A stretch of 64,000 nucleotides of DNA from Adiantum capillus-veneris (taxonomy: Eukaryota > Streptophyta > Polypodiopsida > Polypodiales > Pteridaceae): assembly GCA_014529385.2 (NCBI GenBank), contig CM043957.1, forward strand, positions 66,172,003 through 66,236,002. The letters are read 5' to 3'. Positions 10,098-20,655 of the stretch are shown in pieces; within the stretch, counting starts at the first letter, position 1; every line of letters starts with the position of its first letter. The notes under the pieces are model-generated. The model was not told where the DNA came from. It did no database searches and saw only the letters and a program-made list of their open reading frames with translations. Both the position numbers and the translations under genes were made by a program.

Positions 10098-11599
10098 TGT
10101 TGCTAAATTGACTTTATCTGACAGAAAAATAATTCTAAATGAATTGTTGGATTTATAAGTGAGAGGGTTTTCTCGCTTGGAACACCAAGGAAAAATAATT
10201 CTAAATGAATTATTGGAATTTTAAGTGAGAGGGTTTTTCTCACTGGAGACATCCGAGTACAGAGTATTCCTAGTGCGTCATTCAAAGTAACGACGGGAGC
10301 ACTGTGAACGGGAATATTTGTAAGGCCACCAGGAACGGGTCCTTCTGATGTGTCACATCGGATGGGTGACAGGGAGCATCGGAAAGAAGTATCCGACCAT
10401 CCGGGAACGGACATCTCTGATGCGTCATAGGATGGGTGACATAGAGCATCGCGAAGGAGATTGTACTGTAAGTTCGGTAGGAAAGGACTAGGTGATGGGT
10501 ATTCTTGATGCGTCACAAGGTGGGTGACAGGTGCATCGGAAAGGGAATATCCATAGTCAGGAGGAAATTTCCAACTGTGTTAGAATTGTGCACAAGGAAA
10601 AGCAGGCACTTGAATGAAGATGGGTTCAGAGAAAACTTTGAGAAAAAAAGGATGCTTTCTGAGAAAGCGGGATTGCTTTTCGGAAAAGCAGATGCTTTCC
10701 CGCGCGAGGAAGTCTATGTTTGCATTGCAACTGTGCGTGTGATTGCATCCAGGGACGCCTGGGAAGTGCTGTGAAAGCATTGTTTTTAATTTATAAGGTT
10801 TTATTGAGTTTTTGGACAGATTCATACCATTTTTAAAAATATGCCGGCCGCCCACTTAATAAGTGGACAGCCATCTGATAAATAAGGCAACAGATCGGCC
10901 AACGTTTTCTCTCTTTCTTTTTTTGGCAGAACAGCAAAAAAAAAAAAAAGAAGAAACGGCCACGATCTCTACGCGAGCAGCTATACGTGCCCGTGGCTAG
11001 GAGCTATAAAAGCACCACATGCCCTTAGTGAAAGGGAGTTACCAACGTCAGCAAGAGAAGACTCTGCCGCTAGATAACGCAAGAGATCGCGAGACTACGA
11101 AGCACGGAAGTCGCTTTTCCCGCGCAAGAGCGACAGGTATCTATTGTGGATTCGCCATACGAATTGTTGTCGCTTGTTTGCGTATGTTTGCAGGTACTTC
11201 ATCACGAAGGAGAAGTGAGAAGGCTTCGGCCTACGCTTGGGAATTCTGGAAACAGAATTCAGAAATTTTCTGCAGAGTCTCAACTCTGACTACAGACGGA
11301 AAAAGGATTGAGAGCTCGCCTCTCGGATTTCCCTTACGGGAAGGAACGACCATTGAGTCAGAGAATTAGAACGGAGGGGTTTTCTCCGGTTCTTGTGCTT
11401 GTAAAAAGATTCTCCCTATTAAAGGATTCTCTTTAAGGGGGGGGACCAACCCATCTTTTGGTCCCCAGTACTGTGTCGATCTTCTCACTCTCTCTCTCTC
11501 TCTATCTATCTCTCTCTATATCCTTTGGCTTCAACAATAAGTGATAAATCCTATTTATCCGAATGTATTTTATATTGTTATGCGCTCCCGTTTGTGACA
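10098..11599 (+). repeat. 5' LTR of the LTR retrotransposon
   Basis: This 1,502-bp LTR runs from TGTTGC to GTGACA. The TATA box is at 11005-11010. A-rich (10931-10950) and CT-rich (11485-11520) stretches are present. The first 910 or so bases and the last 170 match the 3' LTR closely, but about 11015-11430 does not. The small ORFs inside are not genes. Confidence 0.93.
11005..11010 (+). promoter_or_regulatory. TATA box of the 5' LTR
   Basis: TATAAA lies in GAGCTATAAAAGCACC. The matching place in the 3' LTR (about 19574-19579) reads GATAAA, so that copy may be a weaker promoter. Confidence 0.6.
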
Positions 11600-11600
11600 G

Positions 11601-11612
11601 TGGTATCAGAGC
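11601..11612 (+). other. Primer binding site, initiator Met-tRNA type
   Basis: TGGTATCAGAGC lies one base after the end of the 5' LTR and is the standard plant Met-tRNA primer site. Confidence 0.93.
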
Positions 11613-11945
11613 ATGGTCTCCTCTCTTTCTCTGTAAAGGAGGACGACTCTGGGAAGATACGGGAAGAAGCCATGACAAGCAAAGAGAGGAGCAAGCAGGC
11701 GGAACCCTAAGCCCTGCAGGAAAAGCTCGCATAGTTGGGAAAAATTTTCTCTCTGCAAGAAGTCGACACAAGACTTGGGATTCTCTGAGAAGGCGACCAG
11801 AGCATGATGCTTAAGAATCTAGAGAATCCAAGGAGCGGAATGCTCAAGATACTTCAGAACTCATAAAATATCCACGAACATCAATCCAAAACCATAGCCA
11901 GGAAAGGATATGAAGAAGGTCTTTAGACCTTAGAACACTCCGGTC

Positions 11946-12188
11946 AAGTTTGATACTTTTGATGGAAGAGAATATGTCTCGAAAGCTACCGCTTTCATTC
12001 GACAGTATGAAGTTGCCTTTGCAAACGACAATTTTGGAGAAGCGTCGAAGGTGAGGTATGTGACGAAACACCTCAAGGGGATTGCAAGTACTTGGTGGTA
12101 TACCAAGGCTCTGCAAGGAACTTACCACAAGACTTGGATTCAATTCCAGGCTGAATTTTTTGACAAATTTTTTTCCTCTACCCTTTGA
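11946..12188 (+). pseudogene. Ty3/gypsy gag core fragment
   Basis: The frame gives KFDTFDGREYVSKATAFI, KVRYVTKHLKGIASTWW and TWIQFQAEFFDKFF, then a TGA at 12186-12188. The pattern F.G, KV, L.G.A..WW, W..F...F is that of the retrotransposon gag family that builds the virus-like particle shell. The leader ATG at 11671-11673 (in CCATGACAAGC) is probably the original gag start, but its frame closes at once at a TAA. There is no zinc knuckle downstream. The gene is non-functional. Confidence 0.85.
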
Positions 12189-14153
12189 GGAAGGCATCCA
12201 AGAAGATTGGGATCAGTCTGCTCAATAGGAACACGAGTGAGTCAAAGCAAGTAGTGGTTCACTCTTGCCAAGGTAGCTCCACTCTCGACTCTCTTCGAGG
12301 GAGGAAAGATGAAGAAATTCAACAAAGGATTTTTGCTCGAATTTTATAGATGCATCTGCAAAATATTTTGCAGCAGATGGTAGAGTCAGCAATAAAAGCT
12401 GAAAGTATACACCTTAGTGTACATAGAATCCAATCCCCGTAGTGGGACAGGAACCATTGAACATAGAAAGTTTGGAGTAAGGGAATTCAATCTAACTCCT
12501 GAGTTCTTGAATAAAAGACCCTCGAACTTTAAGTGAGAGGGCAAGTTCTCGATCAAAGTTACATCTTTGCGGAAATCATAAAGTGCATTGTGCTTGTTTG
12601 CTCTGTTGCACGGTATGGTTATGTCTAACCGGGACTACTCACTCTCAAGTGTTTATGAGAGCAGGATCAAATTGTTTTCTGAGATGAATTGGTTTGCTTA
12701 ACTAGCCGGAAGGTCAACTATTGATCTGGTATCCGGTAATTCTCGAACAGATTACCTGCTACTGCGGGTAGGAAATTATGAAGGAACCATCTAAGCTTTC
12801 TAGCAAAGAAAAACTTTCATTAAGCTTGAATACTCTATAAGCCCACACCCCCTACACGGTAAGGGAAGATATGGTAGTGCTTTTTGCACAAGTGAATGAA
12901 CACTCTCTTTATGAGGAAGGAACAAGCGACGACTATGGCCTGTGCCTGAGGAATCCAAGGATTAAAATCCTAGATTATTTGATGAGCGGGTTTTGCTCTA
13001 AGATCGAGCCAAGGGATCGTCAAGTTGAGCGTCTTTGCTCTAAGGATCTTATGAAGGGAAGGTAATTTCCCAGGTTCATTGAAACTCTAACACAGCTTAA
13101 GAATTATGTACACTTTTGAGTACATGGATAACACACGAAGATGCAGACCTATGCCAAGGAACTGGACGAGAGTTTGTTATACTCTTTTGAGCGCCTTTTT
13201 GCGCGGAAGGATATTCCGACACGAGAATCTCTATTTGAGATGTCTTCGATAGAAGGAATTTGAGTTTCTCTACGGAGAAGAGGTTTTCTGACGGTCGTTG
13301 ATCATTGAGTACGCTACGCTATGTGCTTTTACCATTACAGTAGCAACTTTTGGTTGCGGTATATGTTTCTCCATGAGCAGGTCGAGTAGCATTTACACGC
13401 TGCTGGAATAAATTCGAACTATTCTGTTCGTAAGAATATAATTCGCCAACCGTTTCAAAATGGTAAGATTTATATATGGGAGAACATCCGTGAGAATCAA
13501 AGAGGGTTTCGCTCTATTGTGAACCGGGTTTGAACGTACGTTCAGAAAATGCTATGGTTAGAATCCTATCTGCTTGAGATTTTGCAAGGAAGTAATAAAG
13601 ATTGGAAGGAAGTGCAGCCGTGCACAAAGAATCTTCGGATGGGAACCGTCCGTCTACGTTGAGCGATGGCCCGGAACAAGAACCTTCTTTAAGGTGATCA
13701 CAAATTGTGAAAGAAAGACATCGAGCTTAATGCTCTATGACTTGGGCATTCCCTATGTGGGAGGACACAAGAGGTTTAATACCCTCTCGACTAATAGCGC
13801 AGGATTATGCGCAAGGACAGATACCTAGATTGATTTCTAGGAGGATTATTCTTCTCGGGATTGAGAAGGTGGATTGAGTTAACATATTCTCGGAAACGTG
13901 AATGATGAGTTCTTACGTGGCTTGTGATTTTGATGAATGGTAAAGGATATCCTCGAGGTACTAGAGGAAGGACATGAACTGGTAAGGTAAGTATTGAATT
14001 ATGAAATTTTTGTTTAATTTACTTTTTAAGTTCTCTACTGAGAAAGGACGAGCTCAACTCACCATTGAGCAAGATTTGAAATTTTTCCGGTTTCTCCTCG
14101 GCAGTTCAGTTGGACCTCTACAGTTGAGGACAACTGTTTATAAGTGAGAGGGA
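12189..14153 (+). other. Decayed internal region of the LTR retrotransposon
   Basis: This is about 2 kb without recognisable pol domains. Short ORFs (12871-13065, 13574-13828) have no motif I know. It ends in a purine-rich tract, AGTGAGAGGGA, directly before the 3' LTR. Confidence 0.7.
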
Positions 14154-14699
14154 TGTTGCTAAATTGACTTTATCTGACAGAAAAATAATTCTAAATGAAT
14201 TATTGGATTTATAAGTGAGAGGGTTTTCTCGCTTGGAACACCAAGGAAAAATAATTCTAAATGAATTATTGGAATTTTAAGTGAGAGGGTTTTTCTCACT
14301 GGAGACATCCGAGTACAGAGTATTCCTAGTGCGTCATTCAAAGTAATGACGGGAGCACTGTGAACGAGAATATTTGTAAGGCCACCAGGAACGGGTCCTT
14401 CTGATGTGTCACATCGAATGGGTGAGAGGGAGCATCGGAAAGAAGTATCCGACCATCCGGGAACGGACATCTTTGATGCGTCATAGGATGGGTGACATAG
14501 AGCATCGCGAAGGAGATTGTACCGTAAGTTCGGTAGGAAAGGACTAGGTGATGGGTATTCTTGATGCGTCACAAGGTGGGTGATAGGTGCATCGGAAAGG
14601 GAATATCCATAGTCAGGAGGAAATTTCCAACTGTGTTAGAATTGTGCACAAGGAAAAGCAAGCACTTGAATGAAGATGGGTTCAGAGAAAACTTTGAGG

Positions 14700-14716
14700 A
14701 AAAACAGATGCTTTCT
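14700..14716. repeat. Left target-site duplication of the nested LINE
   Basis: The 17-base AAAAACAGATGCTTTCT recurs at 19190-19206 after the A-rich tail. Joining the flanks at this point restores the LTR sequence seen at about 10645-10670. Confidence 0.93.
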
Positions 14717-15169
14717 CTGCTGCTGGCAGCTGCACGCTCCCCCCCCTCGGTTGCGCCATCGCTGTCGCTCACCCCCCCCCCCCCCCCCTCTCTCGCCCTC
14801 GCGCTGCCTCCAGCCCCCCAGCGTTGCCCCCTCGCCCTCGCGCTGCCCCCCTCGCCCTCGCGCTGCCTCCTTCGCACAGCCCTGCCCGCCACCCTTGCCC
14901 TCTGCCGCCCGCGCCCCTAGCTGCCCCCAAGCCCGCCGCTGCCCCCCATTCCCTGGCCGCTTCTCCTTCCCCCCCCCCGCCCCCCCCGCAACCTTTTGAA
15001 CTCTCGCTCGCCGCTTTATCCGTCCCCCCACCCCCCGCCCCCTGTCCTCATCGTTCCCGAAGGTCTTCTGCACCTGGCTCTGCAACACTTCTTCTTCGGA
15101 CAAGTGCTTGGCGTGCTCGGTTGCAGATTTTCTCCACCGTCCGCTTCTTCGACTCAGCAGTAGACACAG

Positions 15170-16112
15170 ATGGAGGCTCCAGCTCCGCCACAGAGGGACT
15201 CACCTGAAGCCCCCTCGCCCGACCCCGCTGAGCCTACCATTCGACTTGCTCTTTCGCCGACAGAGCAAGCGAGCCTTGCCGCAGAGGCAGAGCGCTTGCA
15301 GGCGACTTCTGTCATCTGCAAGGTTCTCGGCACCCATCCTAGCACAGGAGAGCTGCGAGACCTTCTCCAGGCCCGCCTTCTTGCAGAGGTGGGCAAGATC
15401 TTGGATGTCCAGATTCTCGGACGAGTGTACTACCAGATTGAGTTCGAGACTTCCGAGATAGCCTCCAAGGTCATAGCTATGAGTCCACTGGCCATCCGAG
15501 CATCATGCGCCCACTTTTGACAGTGGCGACATGGTTTTGACCCGACCTCGGATGTGCTAGTAGAGGAGACAGACATCCCCATCTCAGTCTGCTTTCCGGG
15601 TTTACGGAGGGAGTACCTTCCACTTCTCTCCAGGATTGGCTCCGCCATCGGGACTGTCCTGGAGACACCTCGTACGGCAGCATCAGGCGGCTGACATCCC
15701 TTCAGTTCGAGTTTTGGTCAGAGATACCCCACACGCTCCCGAAGGTCATCCTTCTGCCTCGGGTGAGTAAGGGTTGGTTTAGACACAGTGTGGAGTACTC
15801 GGGTCTCCCCAACCAGTGCTTCATTTGCAGACAGATGGGCCACCTAGCGAAGGCCTGTCCACGGAGGAGGTCACGACCTGCACCTCAGCCTCAGCCCCAG
15901 CCTGCCAAGGCTGGGCCGTAGCCACAGCCAGCGGCACAGCGCACACATTCAGAGCCACCCTCCGAGCCTGGGGCTCCAGCGGAGGAGGGGTGGCAGCAGG
16001 CCGGTGGCCGTCGTCGCCAGGGGCCACAACGACAGCCTGGCACTCAGAGTGGCCCTCAGGTGCCTACTCAGCAGCAGTGAGTTCCCACGGGGAACCGCTT
16101 TGGTCCTCTTGA
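15170..16112 (+). pseudogene. LINE ORF1 with CCHC zinc knuckle, broken
   Basis: An ATG at 15170 opens a 116-codon frame (MEAPAPPQRDSPEAP start, then YYQIEFETSEIASKVI) that stops at 15518-15520. Further frames give PISVCFPGLRREYLPLL and GLPNQCFICRQMGHLAKAC. The last is a zinc knuckle, C-x2-C-x4-H-x4-C, at 15817-15858. The order of an RNA-binding-like N-terminal domain followed by a knuckle is that of plant LINE ORF1 (DUF4283 type). It would coat the element RNA. Proline- and glutamine-rich sequence follows the knuckle. At least one stop and one frame change separate the parts. Confidence 0.8.
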
Positions 16113-16182
16113 GCAGGAGGAGCCCCCTACGCCAGCCTCCACCTCAGCTTCACCCTCGCTAGCCGCCCCTCCTTCAGATTTC

Positions 16183-16204
16183 CCCCCCCCCCCCCCCCCC
16201 CCCC
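16183..16204. repeat. Poly-C tract at the LINE deletion junction
   Basis: About 22 consecutive C bases lie in a CT-rich stretch, between the end of ORF1 and the abrupt start of reverse transcriptase sequence. Confidence 0.9.
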
Positions 16205-16288
16205 CTCCTCCTCCTCATCCCCTCCCCCACCCTCTGCTCCCGCCTACTCCCCTCCTCGCCCCCCTGTCTCTGTCGCCCCACCCCGCTT

Positions 16289-18948
16289 TTGGATGAGATT
16301 CGACAGTGGCGCCCCATCACCATCCTAAACTCAACCTACAAAATTCTTGCCAAGGCTCTGAGTTTGAGGATTCAGCCACTCTTGGAGAGCCTTATACATG
16401 GGACTCAGAAAGGTTTCGTCAAGGAATGCAGTATCCTTAACAACATCTTCACCTTTTGGGAGGCTTCTGCCTTGGCACGACTCCGTGGGGAGGACCTTGT
16501 GATTCTTCTTCTCGATTTTGAGAAGGCATACGACAGAGTTGACTGGGACTTTCTAGAGGGCACGCTACAGAGGATGGGCTTCTCAGATGCTTGGATCAGA
16601 GGGGTGTCAGCTTTGTACAGACAGGCTCACAGTCAGGTGCTTTTGGCAGGAGGTAGAGGTGAGCGCTTCATGCTCACACGATCGGTCAGACAGGGTTGTC
16701 CTCTTGCCCCCTTTCTCTTTCTGTTCTATGCGGAGGCGATGAGCAGATTTTTGGTGTCACAGCAGGTTGGTCTGAGGGGCTTAGCACTCCCTATACGGGG
16801 AGATGAGCTTCTGGACACTGAGTTTGCCGACGACTCGGCCTTGTACTTAGAGGGCCAGGAGGCCAATTTACACAGATGTGAGCAGGCTTTGGAGACTTTC
16901 TGCTGTGCATTGGGCGCACTGATCAATTGGAGAAAGACAGTGGCTTTCTCGGTTGGCAGTGCTCCTGTGCCAAATTGGATGCCAGGTGGATTCCTCCAGG
17001 GACTGCAGTTCGGTACTTGGGTTGTCAGGTTGGTTTGGACTTGTCCCCCGAGCAACAGATTGCTCCTCTTCTCCTGTCCATCAGGAGAAAGCTGTTACAT
17101 TGGAGCTCAGCACGACTTTCGCTGGCTAGTAGAGTAGCAGTTGCCAACCAGGTGTTGTTGGCGACTATGTGGTACATCACTTCTTGCTGGATCTTCTCGA
17201 GTTCTTGTATCAGCCAGGTAGAGAGGCTGGTCAGGAACTTCCTTTGGTCAGGTCGCGACACTCAGATTGCCCGAGCCAAGGTGGCTTGGTCGGTCATCAC
17301 ACTTCCTTGTTCTTAGGGAGGGCTTGGGATCATTGATCCAGCATAGCAGAGCAGAGCCCTTCTTGGGAAGTTCGTCGTCAGAGGACTTCTTCCAGGCGAG
17401 GAGCCCTGGAAGGAGTTCTTGTTGCAGAGGCTTCGTGCCAGGGTGCCTCAGTCAGGAGGCCCTTGGCAACCTTCAACCAGATGGATCTTTACAGAGCTGC
17501 GCCGAGTTGGTTTGAGCAGGAGACTGGAGGACCGATTTGCTGTGATTTTTCTTCGATCTTGGGAGCTCTTACGCCGTGGCCTAGAGCAGAGACAGCCGAC
17601 GTGCATGGAGGAGTGCCTACGGCAACCCCTCGTCTGGAACCCCATGGTTAGCACTCAGAGAGGCCACTTGGTTGGGAGTCGGCCTCATGTTTCTTGGGGT
17701 CCCATGGCAGCTGGTCCAACGCGCTCTCTAGGTGAGTGGCTAGAGTTCACAGGTTTGTCAGAGGAGGTGCAGGCTATCCAGCTACAGGGCATGAGAGGGG
17801 TGCAGAGCATGTGTCAGGACATCTCAGAGTCAGTTCCAGTTGAGTGGCTCACGCCTCTCGAGCCAGTAGCACTCCGATGGATGGGAGCCTTCACACGACT
17901 GGAGGTTCTCATTTCAGTCAGGGCTTGCTCAGAGATTGTCCCAGCCCTGTTCTTCGAGCTTCAGGGTGGGGGACGATTACAACGAGTTGCAGTAGAGGCC
18001 CCGCAGGTAGCAGAGTGCTGTTTCCAGAGGATCCGAGTTGTGGGCATCTGTGGGAGGACTTGCGTAATAGACCTTGACCCAGCAGCTCTTGAGACAGGAC
18101 ACTGGAGGCTATGGGCTTGGGAGTGCTGTCCACTGGCACGAGTACAATGGGATCCTTGTGAGTGGCTTTGGAGGGACCCCTTCTCTTCTGCAGACCGCCC
18201 AGGAGTCCCCTTCTTTCAGTACACTGTTCGGCTTGGACGTCATATACTTGCAGCACAGAGAGAGGCCCGCCCCGCTGCAGCACGTCATTGGCAGGAGGAG
18301 GGCCTCACAGTCGAGTTCTTGGCAGCTTTTTGGCAGAGGCTGTGGGACTCCAGACAGCCGAGGCGAGTCACCTTGTTTCAGTGGCTGGTCGCACATAGAG
18401 CCACAGCAGTAGGGAGCTGGCTTGTGCATAGTGGTCTCTCGGCCACATGTGCAACTTGTGACCATTTGGTAGAGAGTCAGCGTCACTGTCTTTGGGACTG
18501 TCCCTCGGCCCAGCAGGTGTGGCTACGAGTTCTTCAGGTGTGGCTACGAGTTCTTCGGCTGATGCCTGCTCTCTCCACATCTCGCCAGTACACTTGGGGG
18601 GCAGCAGCTTGGTCCACCCTCACGGGCCCGACACTTCAGTTTGAGCTATCTTCCACCAGCAGGATGATAGTGATACAGGGGGGGCGACCTACACTCCAAC
18701 CTGCTACAGAGCTTACTCCACTGGAGTGGTGCAGTGAGAGAGAGGAGTGTTGGGAGCTCATCAGTGGCCTGACACTTTGGTTCATCTGGCGGGCCCGCTA
18801 TTTCCGCATCTTTGAGGCTCGCCCTGTGCCACCAGCAGAGACTGTTCGTGACTTTTGGCTAGAGCTGATCCATACTCTCAGAGGACAGCTTGAGGGACTA
18901 CAGGGCAGCTCCGACCGCATGCGAGAGCGCCGCGAGGCTTTCCTTTGA
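16289..18948 (+). pseudogene. LINE ORF2: reverse transcriptase and zf-RVT region, endonuclease missing
   Basis: The frame starts inside RT at RQWRPITILNSTYKILAKAL. It includes LLLDFEKAYDRVDWDFL (first catalytic Asp), SVRQGCPLAPFLF, and FADDSALYL as the catalytic pair, with Phe in place of the usual Tyr. It ends at 17137. The reading then continues one frame over from about 16970 (RWIPPGTAVRYLGCQVGLDL), with stops at 17314-17316 and about 17344. From there the frame is open to 18948. That part holds a zinc-binding zf-RVT-like segment near 18361-18520 (RVTLFQWLVAHRA, CATCDHLVES, CLWDCPSAQQVW) and a 21-base tandem duplication giving WLRVLQVWLRVL. No apurinic endonuclease domain precedes RT. Confidence 0.9.
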
Positions 18949-19189
18949 CTCTGGTGCCCTGGGCCTTTCTACACCATAGTCCAGGGGGTGCTCAGATGGC
19001 ACTACTGTCCACCTGTGTGGCTTTTCCCTCCTCCCATCTCTTGATTTAGCCCCATTGTATATATGCTGTTTTTTCATTGGGAGAGTCTCCCCATCATGCT
19101 TGTTGTAGCCCTCTCTTGCAGAGGTGGTTGTAGCCCTATGGGCAGTTTTCATTAACTAATAGAAGGATCTTTTTCTCGGAAAATAAAAA

Positions 19190-19206
19190 AAAAACAGATG
19201 CTTTCT
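19190..19206. repeat. Right target-site duplication of the nested LINE
   Basis: Second copy of the 17-base sequence at 14700-14716, overlapping the A-rich tail, followed by LTR sequence that matches the 5' LTR. Confidence 0.93.
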
Positions 19207-19484
19207 GAGAAAGCGGGATTGCTTTTCGGAAAAGCAGATGCTTTCCCGCGAGGAAGTCTATGTCTGCATTGCAACTGTGCGTGTGATTGCATCCAGGGAC
19301 GCCTGGGAAGTGCTATGAAAGCATTGTTTTTAATTTATAAGGTTTTATTGAGATTTTGGACAGATTCATACCATTTTTTAAAATACGCCGCCCGCCCACT
19401 TAATAAGTGGGCAGCCATCTGAAAAATAAGGCAACAGATCAACCAACGTTTTCTCTCTCTCTTTTTCTGGCAGAACAACAAAAA

Positions 19485-19515
<31 letters not shown>

Positions 19516-20650
19516 GAAAAAAAAACGGCCACGATCTCTACGCGAGCAACTATACGTGCCCGTGGCTAGGAGCGATAAAAGCATCACAAGCCCTCACTCA
19601 GGGAGGAGGATCAGTTTTTGCAAGAAGGAGATGCTGCTAGCAGAGTCCACCCGCAAAGAAGACGTTTGCCGGTGATGCCCATGGCTACCCCAAGTGTACC
19701 CGATGTCGCCAAGACCCAGTGCGCGAGTTCCCTCGCGAAGAAGTGCCTACAGAGCGCGTTTCCATCACGACAAGCTGCTGTTTTTCTCTGTTTTCAGCCC
19801 ATAAACGTTGTAGACGGGGCTGATTTACGAGAAGGAACCCGAGAACACACCTCTTTTGTGTGTAGGATTGGAAGAGAGGATTTTCTATGTAGAGATCTCT
19901 TCCGGGGAATTGCTTTTTGAGAACCGAGTTGCGTTTCGAGCGTCGAGACTTTGAAGGTAACGATTTTCATGTTATGATCTCTGAGTATTTGATTGCAGGT
20001 GTACTTCCTCTTCGTGAGGGAGTAGGAGCAGAGGAAGGCATGAGTCTCTGCAGGAGGAAAGAGCTCTGAGAAACTAGAGCCAGATCAGCCCAAGGGTTTC
20101 GTACCCGAGTTTGGGAAGTAGATCCACGGATCGGAGAGAGGTAGTCTCTCAAGTTGTGATCCGAAAGTTGAGATTCCCAAGCAAGGACTTCGTGTCCGGG
20201 AAAGCAGAGTTGTTCTGCGGGAAGAGGACTCTGGAAACAAAGTTTGAAAAGAGAGTTGCAGGGATGTCATGCCCTGAGTCTGGAAGGTGAGATCCAGAGG
20301 CGAGAACCTTGATTCTCGAGGAATTGGAATAAGGAACGGAAGTTCCTTGGAATAGGGTTTTGCCCTAGGAATCGGAAGCTGAGGCTTCCAGGAACCATCA
20401 AGTCTTATTCTAGAACGAACGTGGTAATACGTTCGGTTCAAGTGCTTGTATAGACTTCTCCTTAGTAATAAAGATACTATTACGGGGGGGGACAAGCCCA
20501 TCTTCTGGTCCCCAGTACTGTGTCGATCTTCTCACTCTCTATCTCTCTCCCTTTATCTATTTCTCTCTATATACTTTGGCTTCAGTATTAAGTGATAAAT
20601 TCTATTTATCCGAATGTATTTTATATTGTTATGTGCTCCCGTTTGTGACA

Positions 20651-20655
20651 CCTGC
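20651..20655. repeat. Right target-site duplication of the LTR retrotransposon
   Basis: CCTGC, equal to 10093-10097. Confidence 0.93.

Larger units (their letters stand above)
14717..19189 (+). mobile_element. L1-type LINE with target-site duplications, internally deleted
   Basis: The element has a C-rich 5' region, a broken ORF1, a reverse transcriptase ORF2, a short 3' UTR and an A-rich tail (about 19179-19190), flanked by 17-bp duplications. At about 4.47 kb it is shorter than a full plant L1, because the endonuclease domain is missing between about 16204 and 16289. ORF1 and ORF2 carry stops and frame changes. Residues around the RT core are over 90 percent like the minus-strand copy by eye, so both belong to one family. 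Confidence 0.93.
10098..20650 (+). mobile_element. LTR retrotransposon with a LINE nested in its 3' LTR
   Basis: The borders are TGTTGCTAAATTG (10098) and TTTGTGACA (20650), flanked by the 5-bp duplication CCTGC. It has a 5' LTR, a perfect TGGTATCAGAGC primer site, a short internal region with gag remains, a purine-rich tract at 14143-14153 and a 3' LTR interrupted by a LINE. The internal region is only about 2.55 kb, with no protease, reverse transcriptase or integrase that I can recognise. It is therefore non-autonomous or heavily deleted. The gag remnant points to Ty3/gypsy. It inserted into a minus-strand LINE fragment. Confidence 0.92.
14154..20650 (+). repeat. 3' LTR, split by a LINE
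   Basis: The LTR runs 14154-14716, is interrupted by the LINE and one copy of its target duplication, and resumes to 20650. Without the insert it is about 2.0 kb, longer than the 1.5-kb 5' LTR. The extra length lies between about 19590 and 20485, a stretch with no counterpart in the 5' LTR. Terminal sequences (GTCCCCAGTACTGTGTCGAT, then TTTATATTGTTATG, then GTGACA) agree again. Confidence 0.9.

Noticed and set aside
9467-10111. 214-codon plus-strand ORF
   Set aside because: It is the antisense shadow of the minus-strand LINE RT, with its 43-codon duplication mirrored.
14561-15103. GC-rich ORFs on both strands with proline, arginine or glycine runs
   Set aside because: They come from C-rich 5' LINE sequence and cross the LTR/LINE junction.
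17448-18580. Several 60-125-codon ORFs in other frames and on the minus strand
   Set aside because: All are shadows of the LINE ORF2 frame at 17419-18948.
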